This document shows positions 1 to 8,952 of a DNA stretch of 37,004 nt, one piece after another. The position numbers were made by a program, and so were the translations under genes. The stretch's first letter is position 1; the number at the start of each line of letters is the position of its first letter. A model generated the notes under the pieces. It searched no databases. It saw only the letters and a program-made list of their open reading frames with translations, and was not told the origin of the DNA. Source of the DNA: CAZTVF01 sp964616985 (lineage in GTDB: Bacteria > Planctomycetota > Phycisphaerae > SM23-33); assembly GCA_964616985.1 (NCBI GenBank), contig CAZTVF010000044.1:1-37004 (forward strand), given 5' to 3'.

Positions 1-813
1 GCGGGCGGCGCCGAACTGGCGCTTGGGGATTTCCAGGGCGCGGATGTCCACGCCGCCGGTCATGGTCCTGCCCGAGCCTTCGACGTGGCGGTTATACGCC
101 CGGCCCAGTCGGGTGAGGCTGTCCAGCAAGATGACCACGTCCTGGCCGAACTCGGCCATGCGCTTCGCACGCTCGGAGGTGAACTCGGCGATGCGGATGT
201 GGTTGGCCAGTTCCTGGTCGTTGTTGGAGGCGATGACCTCGGCCTTGACGCACTTGCGGCGGAAGTCGGTCACTTCCTCGGGCCGCTCGTCCACCAGCAG
301 GATCATCAGGTGGCACTCGGGGTTGTTGGCGGTGATGGCGTTGGCGATCTGCTGCAGGAGGATGGTCTTGCCGGAGCGTGGGGGCGCGACGATCAGGCCG
401 CGCTGCCCCTTGCCGATCGGGCAAACCAGGTCCAGCACGCGCATCTCCATCGGTCCGCCGGGCGTCTCGAGCTTCAACTGGGGGTGGGGGTCCACCACCG
501 TCAGGTCGTTGAACGGGATGATGTCGGTGTACTCATTCGACGGCCGCCCATTGACCTTGGTGATTTCCTCGAGCTTGGGGCCGCCCTTCTTCTTGCTGGG
601 GGGCGCGACCTTGCCTTCGATGAACAGGCCGGTCCGCAGCCCGCCGTGGCGAACGTAGTCCTTGCCCACGAAGATATCGCCGGGTGTGGCGCGGTAGTCG
701 TTCTTCGACTGGCGAAGGAAGCCGTAGCCCTTCTCCGTAATCTCCAGAACGCCCGAGCCGATCGTGAACGGTCCTGTGTACTGCTGTCCTGCCGAAACTG
801 TACTTTCGTCCAT
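1..813 (-). CDS. rho: Transcription termination factor Rho, N-terminal part (runs off the window)
   Basis: Rho is a hexameric RNA-dependent ATPase helicase that ends transcription of untranslated RNA. The open frame covers 271 codons from ATG at 813 and has no stop before base 1, so the 3' end lies outside. The RNA-binding cold-shock-like domain is at about residues 18-90 (GVLEITEKGYGFLRQ). The ATPase core follows, with GKGQRGLIVAPPRSGKT as the Walker A region and VDERPEEVTDF and VVILLDSLTRLGRAYN as further family motifs. The start is supported by AAGGAAGG just upstream. An in-frame TGA at 886-888 rules out a long N-terminal extension, so the usual Rho_N helical subdomain of E. coli Rho is missing. 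It follows hisH and hisA on the same strand, 137 bases after hisA. Confidence 0.96.
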   Translation of the reverse strand, partial: MDESTVSAGQQYTGPFTIGSGVLEITEKGYGFLRQSKNDYRATPGDIFVGKDYVRHGGLRTGLFIEGKVAPPSKKKGGPKLEEITKVNGRPSNEYTDIIPFNDLTVVDPHPQLKLETPGGPMEMRVLDLVCPIGKGQRGLIVAPPRSGKTILLQQIANAITANNPECHLMILLVDERPEEVTDFRRKCVKAEVIASNNDQELANHIRIAEFTSERAKRMAEFGQDVVILLDSLTRLGRAYNRHVEGSGRTMTGGVDIRALEIPKRQFGAAR

Positions 814-892
814 CAGAGCCTTCCTTGTAAGAGAGTTCCTCTTGAAAATGAGGCACACCCCGGCGCAGTTGAGAACTTGCACCCCTCAGCAA

Positions 893-898
893 ATTATA
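893..898 (-). promoter_or_regulatory. Possible -10 box for rho
   Basis: A perfect TATAAT on the minus strand lies about 80 bases before the rho ATG, in the 137-base gap after hisA. A perfect TTGACA (939-944) is also present, but it is 40 bases upstream of the TATAAT, too far to form one sigma-70 promoter with it. The untranslated leader would be about 70-75 bases. Assigned on sequence similarity only. Confidence 0.35.
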
Positions 899-950
899 GA
901 GCCCACCCTGTGCCTATGAAAACATTTCCCGTACCCGTTGTCAAGTCTCA

Positions 951-1670
951 TTATCGGGCCAATGCGACGGCCGCGGGGAGATCGATTCGCCCCTCATAAT
1001 ATGCCTTGCCGACGATGACGCCCGCGCACCCGGCGGCCTTGCACAGGCGAATATCCTCGATCGAGCCCACGCCGCCGGAGGCGATCACCGGCACGTCGGT
1101 GGCCGCGATCAGTTCGGCCGTCGCTGCGACATTCACGCCCAGGAGCATGCCATCGCGGCCGATGTCGGTGTAGACGATGGCGCCCAGCGGCCAGCCCTTG
1201 ACCCGGCGGGCGAACTCCACGGCCGTGGCGTCCACCTGCTGCGTCCAGCCATGCAGCGAGAGCTTTCCATCGCGGGCGTCGAGCCCCAGCGTAAGCTTGC
1301 CGGCCAGATCGGCCCGGGAGGCGAGGCGTTCGAACCACGCCCAGTTCTTCAGGGCGGCCGAGCCGACGACGACGCGGTTGGCGCCGCCGGCGATCATGGC
1401 CTCGACGGTGGCGTCGTCCCGGGCGCCGCCGCCCAATTCGATCTTCACGTCCACCGCGGCGCGGATGGCGGCGATGGCGGCTGTGTTCACGGGCTTGCCC
1501 GCCAGGGCCGCGTCAAGGTCCACCACGTGGATCCACGGCACGCCCGCCTGGGCGAACGTGCGGGCGACGGCCGCGGGGTCATCGCCATACGTGGTCTGCT
1601 GGGCATAGTCGCCGCGGAGCAGGCGAACCACCTTGCCGCCACGAAGATCGATTGCAGGAAGTATATCCAT
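951..1670 (-). CDS. hisA: ProFAR isomerase HisA
   Basis: HisA isomerises ProFAR to PRFAR (Amadori rearrangement), the fourth step of histidine synthesis, in the cytoplasm. The 239-residue length is normal for this (beta-alpha)8 barrel. The first catalytic aspartate is D8 in PAIDLRGGKVVRL and the second is D131 in GLDARDG. The two phosphate-binding halves are visible as ELGGGARD (about 78-85) and ASGGVGSIEDI in the C-terminal half. It starts with ATG at 1670, 73 bases after the hisH stop and in the same direction, so hisH-hisA are probably co-transcribed. hisF, the cyclase partner of HisH, is not in the window. Confidence 0.97.
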   Translation of the reverse strand: MDILPAIDLRGGKVVRLLRGDYAQQTTYGDDPAAVARTFAQAGVPWIHVVDLDAALAGKPVNTAAIAAIRAAVDVKIELGGGARDDATVEAMIAGGANRVVVGSAALKNWAWFERLASRADLAGKLTLGLDARDGKLSLHGWTQQVDATAVEFARRVKGWPLGAIVYTDIGRDGMLLGVNVAATAELIAATDVPVIASGGVGSIEDIRLCKAAGCAGVIVGKAYYEGRIDLPAAVALAR

Positions 1671-1703
1671 GATTCGGCCTCTGATGCGTTGATCTCGGTT
1701 GAT

Positions 1704-1746
1704 GGGCGGCGGCCGGGGCTTGCTGCCGGAGGCAGCAAAGCCGCTA
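1704..1746. repeat. Palindromic intergenic element, copy A (GGCGGCGG / TGCCGGAGGCA type)
   Basis: A GC-rich element between hisH and hisA. The stem pairs 1717-1727 (GGCTTGCTGCC) with 1731-1742 (GGCAGCAAAGCC, one extra A), with loop GGA. It is preceded by GGGCGGCGGCCGG. The hisH stop codon (1744-1746) forms its edge. A related element with the same order of parts lies at 23702-23746, also directly after a minus-strand stop codon. It may act as a processing or attenuation hairpin within the his transcript. Confidence 0.7.
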
Positions 1747-2355
1747 CAGTCGCACGAAGTTCTCGAGAATCTTCAGGCCGATGGCCTGGCTCTTCTCGGG
1801 GTGGAACTGCGTTGCGAAGACGTTGTCCTTCCAGACGGAGGAGGTGAACATGCCGCCGTACTCCGTCGTGGTGCAGGTGATGCCCGCATCGGCGGGGACC
1901 ACGTGGTAGCTGTGCGCGAAGTACGCGTACGAGCCCTGCTCGATGCCGGCCAGGCAGGGGCAGGGGCGCGTCCAGGCGAGGGCATTCCAGCCCATGTGCG
2001 GCACGCGAAGCGGGCTGGCGGGCGGGAAGTTGAAGCGCTGCACCTTGCCGCCGAAGATGCCCAGGCCCCGGTGCTCGCCGTCCTCGTAGGACACCTCGAA
2101 CATCATCTGCAGGCCCAGGCACATGCCCATCATCGGCACGCCCGAACGGGCCGCGCGGATGAGGGGCTCGTCGAGCTTGTCGGCCCGGAGGCGGGCGATG
2201 GCGTCCTCAAACGCGCCCACCCCGGGCAGGACAATCTTGTCGGCCGTGGTGAGTTCCTGCGGCGTGCGGACGATCCGCGCATCAGCGCCGCTGCGCTGAA
2301 GTGCCTTCTGCACGCTCCGCAAGTTGCCCATGCCGTAGTCGACGATGGCGATCAT
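1744..2355 (-). CDS. hisH: Imidazole glycerol phosphate synthase, glutaminase subunit HisH
   Basis: HisH hydrolyses glutamine and passes ammonia to HisF, which makes imidazole glycerol phosphate and AICAR from PRFAR. The protein is a class I glutamine amidotransferase of 203 residues, the normal size. The nucleophile is C79 in GMCLGLQMMFE, and the catalytic His and Glu are H185 and E187 in QFHPEKS. The oxyanion-side motif PGVGAFEDA is at about 44-52. The start is ATG at 2355 (MIAIVDYGMGNL), which is the conserved N-terminus; no clear Shine-Dalgarno sequence precedes it. The stop is at the edge of a palindromic element and is followed by hisA. Confidence 0.97.
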   Translation of the reverse strand: MIAIVDYGMGNLRSVQKALQRSGADARIVRTPQELTTADKIVLPGVGAFEDAIARLRADKLDEPLIRAARSGVPMMGMCLGLQMMFEVSYEDGEHRGLGIFGGKVQRFNFPPASPLRVPHMGWNALAWTRPCPCLAGIEQGSYAYFAHSYHVVPADAGITCTTTEYGGMFTSSVWKDNVFATQFHPEKSQAIGLKILENFVRL

Positions 2356-2423
2356 AACAATAGTACTCTGGTGCCGGGTGCGCCGGCCGTTGTCATTTCA
2401 CCGGGAAAACCGTGGCCGCGAGG

Positions 2424-3128
2424 TTACGGCTTGGGCTCGGGCGGGCCGCCGGGCAGGCTCTTGACCGCGAAGATCTCGACGCGGCGGTTCTTGGCCTTGT
2501 CCTTGGTCGAACGCGGATGATACTGGTCCATCGCGATGGTCTCGATGAACGCGGCCTTGACGCCCTGCTTGACCAGGTAGCGCGTGACGGTCATCGCGCG
2601 GTTGGCCGAAAGCTCCAGGTTGTCGTCCCAGCCCGAACGCTTGATCGGGTCGCTGTCGGTGTGCCCATAGACGCGGATGGGGCGGCCGGCGTAGGTCGTC
2701 TTGATGTCGCGGGCGACCTTGTCCAGGTGCTGCTTGCCGGTGGCCGTCAGCGTGTCCTTGCCCGACCCGAACAGCACGTCGCTGTCCAGCGTGATGGTGT
2801 CGCCGAAGGTGGAGGAGATCCAGTCAGTGGCGGTCTTGCTGCCGTCGCCGGTGGCGCTGGGGGTCTTCTTGTTCAACTGGTCGCGGAGGCTCTTGTTCTC
2901 CATCTCTTTGTTGGCCAGTTGCACGTCTTTGTCGTCGGCCCGGGCGAGGGCATCGGCCTCGCTCTTGTTGGCCGCCGCAACCTGGGCCTTGAAGGCCTCG
3001 TTGTCGGCCGTCAGCTTGCTGTTGGTGGCCCGGAGCTCTGCGATCGTCTTGTCCTGCTCTTGGCAGCATCCTGCTGCCGACAGCGCTGCCAGCAGCAGCG
3101 CCAAAGCTGAAATCTTCCCACTGGTCAT
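2424..3128 (-). CDS. OmpA-family peptidoglycan-binding lipoprotein
   Basis: This predicted outer-membrane lipoprotein anchors the envelope to peptidoglycan. The signal sequence is residues 1-20, with a lipobox-like SAAGC and the lipidated cysteine at about 21. A heptad-like, Ala/Lys/Glu-rich coiled-coil region follows (about 25-90; IAELRATNSKLTADNEAFK), as in Lpp or YiaD-like proteins. The OmpA_C domain covers about 105-228, with YGHTDSDPIKRSGWDDN, LSANRAMTVTRYL and the closing NRRVEIF, which are typical diaminopimelate-binding segments. The ATG at 3128 has a strong AAGGAGA ribosome site. It is separate from hisH by 68 bases and carries its own putative promoter. A Pal-type role is possible, but no Tol genes are nearby. 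Confidence 0.88.
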   Translation of the reverse strand: MTSGKISALALLLAALSAAGCCQEQDKTIAELRATNSKLTADNEAFKAQVAAANKSEADALARADDKDVQLANKEMENKSLRDQLNKKTPSATGDGSKTATDWISSTFGDTITLDSDVLFGSGKDTLTATGKQHLDKVARDIKTTYAGRPIRVYGHTDSDPIKRSGWDDNLELSANRAMTVTRYLVKQGVKAAFIETIAMDQYHPRSTKDKAKNRRVEIFAVKSLPGGPPEPKP

Positions 3129-3173
3129 GGCTAATCTCCTTCCGTAGGTTTTGCCGCGGTGGTATCGGCGGGC

Positions 3174-3179
3174 ATTATA
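3174..3179 (-). promoter_or_regulatory. Possible -10 box for the OmpA-family gene
   Basis: TATAAT on the minus strand, 45 bases before the ATG at 3128, in a 176-base gap. The hexamer 17 bases upstream (CTGGAT) is a poor -35 match, and the spacer is T-rich. The rest of the gap shows no other feature. Confidence 0.4.
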
Positions 3180-3304
3180 ACAGAAAAAAGAGGGGTATCC
3201 AGAAAAAGTGAGTTCAGGTCCTTTCCCCTCCTATGAAGTCCATCCAGACCCTCCAGATCCTCGTGTGTCACAACCAGTTCATTGGTCATTCCGCGCAGCG
3301 GTCA

Positions 3305-4651
3305 CTAAAGTGACCATGCCGGGGCAACCGTGAACAGCGGGGCGAGCAGTTGCATGAACCAGTCGTAGAAGATCATCACGACGAGCGATCCGGTGGCAAG
3401 CCACGGGCCGTAGGCGAGGAAGCCTTGCTTGCGGGAGATGACCAGATACAGCGCCATCACCAGTCCGATGATGGGGGCGACGAAGAAGGCGATCGACGGG
3501 ACGATCCAACCGGTGACGGCGCCGACGGCGGCCATGATGTGCACGTCGCCCATGCCCATGGCCTCTTTGCCGAAGCCCAGCGTGCCCAGAATTCGCGTGC
3601 CCCAGATCCACAGGCCGCCGATGAGGTAGCCGAACAGCGACGCGGCCAGCCCCGACAGGTGCGGCGCCAGCGCGGGATGCACCGCCGGATCGAACAGCCC
3701 CGACCAGGCGCTGCGCGCCGTTGGGCAATAGTGGAGCATCGCCGCCGCACCGGCCGCCAGCACACCGGCCGGCAGCAGGAACAGCACCTCGCGCAGCACC
3801 TCGCGACGGGGGTTCACGCCATGCTCCGCCGTGATGGGAACATTCTTGGCGGGCTCGGGTTCGACGTCCTTGCGGAATTCCGGCACATAGCCCAGCAGCG
3901 TCGCCGTCACGATGCCATAGATCATCTTGGGCGCCAGCATCAGGCCGCGGCCCAGGCTCGCCGGCGCGGCGGCGGGCTTGGCGGCCGTGGCGGGCGGGCG
4001 TTTCTTTTCGTCGCTGAGGACGGCCGACTCGGCCACGTCGGCGAAGCTCGCCTGCAGGAAGCCGCGTCGCACCAGCAGCAGCCCCAGCAGCAGCCCCACG
4101 ACGGCGGCCACGCTCATGGCCGCCGTGGTGGCCGAGACGCCAGCGGTGATGCCCAGCACGTGATGCGGCGCCAGGAACGGATCGCTCCGGAAGGTCGCCG
4201 CGGCCATGCCCACCAGCGAGCACGCCCACATGACCTCCAGCGGCACGATGTAGAGTTCGAGGTCCACCACCGAGCACACCAGCAGCCCGCACAGGAGCAC
4301 GGCGTGGGCCGTGAACATCGGCCAGGTGTCGGCGAAATCGCCCGCGCCGTGGCGCAGGTGCAGCACGTAATAGCAGGCGAAGAGCCCCGCGACGCGGAGG
4401 GCCGTGGCGGCCTCGATGACGAAGTAGCGGGGGGAGATGGAGGTCTTGCAGTCGCGGCAATGTCCGCCGAGGATCAGCCAGCTCAGCAGCGGGATGTTAT
4501 CGTGCCAGCGGATGGGCCGCCCGCAGCCGGGGCAGTGGCTGCCGGGAAACACGATGCTCTCTCCGCGCGGCAGGCGGTAGATCAGCACATTGAGGAAACT
4601 GCCGACGCACGCGCCGACAGCGAACAGGAATATCATCCAGATCAGGTTCAT
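3305..4651 (-). CDS. Prepilin peptidase (A24 family) with long central insert
   Basis: This is an inner-membrane aspartic protease that cleaves and methylates type IV prepilins or type II secretion pseudopilins. From ATG at 4651 it has 448 residues (MNLIWMIFLFAVGACVGSF); a GTG at 4681 would add ten residues but has no ribosome site. The N-terminal domain carries the zinc-type CPGC (40-43) and CRDC (65-68). The catalytic aspartates are D130 (SVVDLELYIVP) and D369 in GMGD (FGKEAMGMGDVHIM). The family is usually about 250-290 residues. The excess is an insert of roughly 190 residues between the two aspartates (about 150-340), which holds a charged, Pro/Ala-rich soluble stretch and extra hydrophobic segments. 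No pilin gene is nearby, so its substrate is unknown. Confidence 0.92.
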   Translation of the reverse strand: MNLIWMIFLFAVGACVGSFLNVLIYRLPRGESIVFPGSHCPGCGRPIRWHDNIPLLSWLILGGHCRDCKTSISPRYFVIEAATALRVAGLFACYYVLHLRHGAGDFADTWPMFTAHAVLLCGLLVCSVVDLELYIVPLEVMWACSLVGMAAATFRSDPFLAPHHVLGITAGVSATTAAMSVAAVVGLLLGLLLVRRGFLQASFADVAESAVLSDEKKRPPATAAKPAAAPASLGRGLMLAPKMIYGIVTATLLGYVPEFRKDVEPEPAKNVPITAEHGVNPRREVLREVLFLLPAGVLAAGAAAMLHYCPTARSAWSGLFDPAVHPALAPHLSGLAASLFGYLIGGLWIWGTRILGTLGFGKEAMGMGDVHIMAAVGAVTGWIVPSIAFFVAPIIGLVMALYLVISRKQGFLAYGPWLATGSLVVMIFYDWFMQLLAPLFTVAPAWSL

Positions 4652-4707
4652 GGTTTTGTGAAGGCGAAGGGACAGTACCACCGAAGCGAAGCGATTTCAA
4701 GAGCCGC

Positions 4708-6579
4708 TCAGTAATCGGCCGGCATCGTGTTGCCCGGGAACCGGGTGCGGATGGACAGCAGCGACTTCATCGCGCTGGTCTCGGGGTAGGGGCCCGAGAA
4801 GACCTTCTCGGCGTTGGGCTTGGCGTAGCCCGGGCGGAACGGAATGGCCGCCCGCATGAGGAAGCCCGCCGTCGGGCCGCGAATGATGTAGCCTTCCATC
4901 CATACGTGGCTGTCTAGGCCGCGGGCCGAGAGCTCTACGGCATAGATGTCCGGGAAGCCGCGGAAGAACTCGTTGGGCCACTCATGGCCTCTGAAAAGTG
5001 CCTGCGGCCAGGGCTCGGGCTCCAGCGCGTCGGCCGCCAGTGCGTCGACCATGGAGATCTCTCGCTTGCCGTACTCGCCGGTTTCGATGGCGCCCACGGT
5101 GTGGCCTTCGAGCCCGCCGCACCACCGCGCGGAGTAGTAGCCGCTGCGCCCGGCGTTGCGATAGAGTGCGCCGATCATGTCGGTGGCGCGGATGCAGTCG
5201 AATCGTTTCTGGTCCAGGGCCTCGCGGAGCGTGAGGATCACGCCGTAGTGCGAGTAGCCGCCAAAGGCGGAGCTGGCCGCCTTCTTGGCGCCGATGGCGA
5301 CCTGCTTCTTGTCGCCGCTGAGCTTGCCGGCGATGTCCATCAGCCTGGGGTCGAAGCGGTCGCCCCATTCGAGGGCGGAGAAGGCCTCGCCGCCTCGATA
5401 GAAGATCACGTCCATCAATTCGGGCACCGTGGCCGACGGATTGGCTGCGCTGAACCGTCCGAGCACCGTGCCCAGGCGGTCGAGCACCAGCGCCCGCGAA
5501 GAACGGTAGAGCATGTTTGCCAGGTAGCTTCGCTCGTATGGCGTGTGGGCCGCCTCGTCCCACGTTTTCTGGTTTGCCGGCGAGAGCTTCTCACGCAGCT
5601 GCAGGAAGGGCCCGCGCAGGTCGGGCGGCATCCAGCGACTGGCGGGCGTGGTGGCGTTGCCATTGGCCACCGCGGCCTGAAACTCGCCGCTGACGCGGAA
5701 GAGGCGTTCGGACTGGCGTTCGACCTCGAGATAATTCTCCAGGCCCCGCAGCCCCAGCACGCCGGCGGGGAAACCGCTGATGTCCATGATCGCGACGTAC
5801 TTGCCGGCGAAGGGCTTGTCACAGGCGTCGAACAGCGTTTCGCACTTCGCCTGGAAGTCCAAGGCGTAAAGATGGTTCCTCAGCAGGAACTCCAGCCACA
5901 GGTGCAGATCGTTGATCGCGAAGCTCGCGGACGCCAGTTCGCCGGCCCACCGCTTCAGCTCGACGAGGTTCTTCGTCTTGATCGCCGCCGACATGCTCTG
6001 GAGGCAGTAGGAAGGCCAGTTCTGCGGATTGGTCACCTGGGGCGCTTCGAGCCCCTCGGGCATGGCCGTCCACTGCTGGATGCCGGCGGACAGCTGTTTG
6101 ACCTTCAGCCACATCGCCGATACGCCGGCGGCCGACTTGCGGGTGTCGGCGACCATGCCTTCAAGGATCAGCCGGAAGAGGCCCTGGTGCCAGGCCAGAT
6201 CCTCCTTGGGGCCCTTGCCTCGCGAGTTGCCCAGGTACAGCGACGCCAGCCGCGTTCCCGGGCCGCCGCTGGAATCGGTGGACATCGGCGGCGGCATGTT
6301 GCCCGTCAGCGTGCCCACCGGAATGCAGCGGACGCAACTGTCGGCCCCCGGGTCCCTCTTGCCCAGCAGCAGCGCCTGGGACTCGGTGAGCGTGGCGGGC
6401 ATGTCCGCGGCGAGGCTCCGGATGAGGTCATTCGCCTGGGCGGCCGTCAGCGAAGGGGCGTCCGAAGGATTCCCGCCGTTTTTCGGCGCGCATGAAAGTC
6501 CGGCGGAGAGGAGTGTGACCATCCCCGCCAGAAGCGGCACGATGAACCCCATCCTCAAGACGGGGAAACGAACCTGCAT
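4708..6579 (-). CDS. Large exported protein of unknown function (possible lipoprotein)
   Basis: I do not recognise a family. The 623-residue product starts with a signal sequence (FIVPLLAGMVTLLSAGLSC) ending at C30. The residues before the cysteine (G-L-S) do not fit a strict lipobox, so lipidation is uncertain. The mature part is mostly helical with many aromatic residues. It has a Cys pair in DSCVRC (about 80-85), further cysteines near 190 and 250, and a C-terminal globular part rich in W, Y and G (SGYYSARWCGGLEGH, FRGHEWPNEFFRGFPDIY). The ATG at 6579 follows GGAGA, and a TATAAT lies about 47 bases upstream. The stop is 57 bases before the prepilin peptidase start, so the two may be one transcript. 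Confidence 0.75.
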   Translation of the reverse strand: MQVRFPVLRMGFIVPLLAGMVTLLSAGLSCAPKNGGNPSDAPSLTAAQANDLIRSLAADMPATLTESQALLLGKRDPGADSCVRCIPVGTLTGNMPPPMSTDSSGGPGTRLASLYLGNSRGKGPKEDLAWHQGLFRLILEGMVADTRKSAAGVSAMWLKVKQLSAGIQQWTAMPEGLEAPQVTNPQNWPSYCLQSMSAAIKTKNLVELKRWAGELASASFAINDLHLWLEFLLRNHLYALDFQAKCETLFDACDKPFAGKYVAIMDISGFPAGVLGLRGLENYLEVERQSERLFRVSGEFQAAVANGNATTPASRWMPPDLRGPFLQLREKLSPANQKTWDEAAHTPYERSYLANMLYRSSRALVLDRLGTVLGRFSAANPSATVPELMDVIFYRGGEAFSALEWGDRFDPRLMDIAGKLSGDKKQVAIGAKKAASSAFGGYSHYGVILTLREALDQKRFDCIRATDMIGALYRNAGRSGYYSARWCGGLEGHTVGAIETGEYGKREISMVDALAADALEPEPWPQALFRGHEWPNEFFRGFPDIYAVELSARGLDSHVWMEGYIIRGPTAGFLMRAAIPFRPGYAKPNAEKVFSGPYPETSAMKSLLSIRTRFPGNTMPADY

Positions 6580-6625
6580 ACGATTCTCCGCAACACGTCG
6601 CCCCAGACGACTACGATCGGATCGT

Positions 6626-6631
6626 ATTATA
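6626..6631 (-). promoter_or_regulatory. Possible -10 box for the 4708-6579 gene
   Basis: TATAAT on the minus strand, about 47 bases before the ATG at 6579. No good -35 hexamer is seen at 16-18 bases; CTGTCA is present but only 13 bases away. The 233-base gap between argG and this gene otherwise holds one short GC hairpin (6726-6743). Confidence 0.4.
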
Positions 6632-6725
6632 GCAAACGACCTTCTGACAGACTATGGCGATTTCACTGCCAGCGCGGGTGCTTTCGCCTTTGATCTGGAC
6701 ACATAGGAAAGCACAGAAACTCCGG

Positions 6726-6743
6726 GGCCGGCCACCGCCGGCC
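6726..6743. terminator. Short GC hairpin downstream of argG
   Basis: GGCCGGC (6726-6732) and GCCGGCC (6737-6743) form a perfect 7-bp stem with loop CACC. It lies 70 bases after the argG stop. On the argG strand there is no U-tract after it, so it would be a weak intrinsic terminator at best, or a pause or Rho-assisted site. Confidence 0.35.
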
Positions 6744-6812
6744 TTTCACCGCTGTTTGACGCCACTGGCCACTGAAGACCCAATGCAGTCCGCAGCAGAC
6801 CGCCTGGCGGCA

Positions 6813-8044
<1,232 letters not shown>

Positions 8045-8076
8045 AGTGACCTTCCTGTGGTTCATGAAAGGGAGAT

Positions 8077-8105
8077 ATTCTAGTGCCCGATGCGGCGTTT
8101 GTACA
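8077..8105 (-). promoter_or_regulatory. Putative sigma-70 promoter of argG
   Basis: On the minus strand, TGTACA (8100-8105) and TAGAAT (8077-8082) are separated by exactly 17 bases, matching TTGACA and TATAAT at 4/6 and 5/6 positions. The pair fits within the 65-base gap between the nitrilase stop and the argG start, which gives a leader of about 25-30 bases. No ARG-box-like palindrome was recognised. Confidence 0.45.
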
Positions 8106-8109
8106 GCCG

Positions 8110-8952
8110 CTACAGAGAGCGGCGGCTGCGGCTGCGGCGGTCGCGCAGGGCGGGCCCGTTTCCGAGCGAGCCGGCGAGCAACTGGCGGCGGAAGGGGGCG
8201 ACGGGTGCGTAATACGGCTGCGCCGTGTCGACGACGTTGAGCATCATGCCCGCGCGGTCCAGCGACAGGTGCGACTCGATCTTGCCGTCGGGCGTTATGA
8301 ACACGCCGGGCCAGCGGCTGTGGCGGGCGGAGCTGTTGGCCGCGGCGATGAACAGGCCATACGTCCCCGCGTGGCCCTGCAGTGTCTGGCGCATGACGTG
8401 CGAGTGAATGCCGGGGCCCTCGAACCGCCCGGTGTTGAAGCTCTGCAGCACCGCCTGCACGCCTTTGCGGGCGAGCTGGCGGTACAGCGAGGGGAAGCGC
8501 AGGTCGAAGCAGATCAACAGGCCGCAGCGGACGCCCTTGAGATCGAAGGTGACGAAGTGGTCGCCGGGGCTGTAGAACTCCAGCTCATGCTGCATGCAGA
8601 AACGCTTGTCGTAGCGGTCGGCGAGGCGGCCGTCGGGCGAGATGAGGTACAGGCTATTGTGGGGGCGGTGGGGCGGCGTCAGCGGGTGCGCGCTGCCCAG
8701 GGCCACCCACACGCCCGCGGCGGCGGCGGCCGACATCACCGATTGCGTCGCCTCGCGCAGCTCCGGCCAGGGGTAGTCGCTTTCGCCCAGGCGGCCGCAG
8801 TAGCCGCTCAGCGCCCCCTCGTGGAACTGCACGATGTCGGCCCCTTGCCGGGCGGCCTGGGCGATGTAACGCTCGATGGTCGCCGCGTTGCGGAGGGGCT
8901 TCCAGCTCTCGGCGAACTGGCAGGTGGCGATGGTGATCCTGCGGCCGCTCAT
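8110..8952 (-). CDS. Carbon-nitrogen hydrolase (nitrilase superfamily)
   Basis: This is a cytoplasmic amidase-type hydrolase of the CN-hydrolase fold, 280 residues from ATG at 8952. The catalytic triad is visible: E45 in FHEGALSGY, K116 in DRYDKRFC and C148 in LLICFDLRFPSLYR. The first strand is ITIATCQF. The substrate cannot be set; N-carbamoyl-amine or omega-amidase-like activity would fit. The reading frame is open up to 9429, but the upstream part is an antisense-like shadow of aroDE. The 8952 start has GGAGG upstream and overlaps the aroDE stop as ATGA, implying translational coupling. The C-terminal tail (RDRRSRSRRSL) is arginine-rich and looks unlike the family. Confidence 0.9.
   Translation of the reverse strand: MSGRRITIATCQFAESWKPLRNAATIERYIAQAARQGADIVQFHEGALSGYCGRLGESDYPWPELREATQSVMSAAAAAGVWVALGSAHPLTPPHRPHNSLYLISPDGRLADRYDKRFCMQHELEFYSPGDHFVTFDLKGVRCGLLICFDLRFPSLYRQLARKGVQAVLQSFNTGRFEGPGIHSHVMRQTLQGHAGTYGLFIAAANSSARHSRWPGVFITPDGKIESHLSLDRAGMMLNVVDTAQPYYAPVAPFRRQLLAGSLGNGPALRDRRSRSRRSL

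Noticed and set aside
893..944. Full TTGACA-TATAAT promoter for rho
   Set aside because: The two boxes are 40 bases apart, so they cannot work as one sigma-70 promoter; only the -10 is reported.
23..999. Plus-strand open frames of 211 and 304 codons across rho
   Set aside because: They are antisense shadows in high-GC DNA. The minus strand has clear Rho motifs over the same bases.
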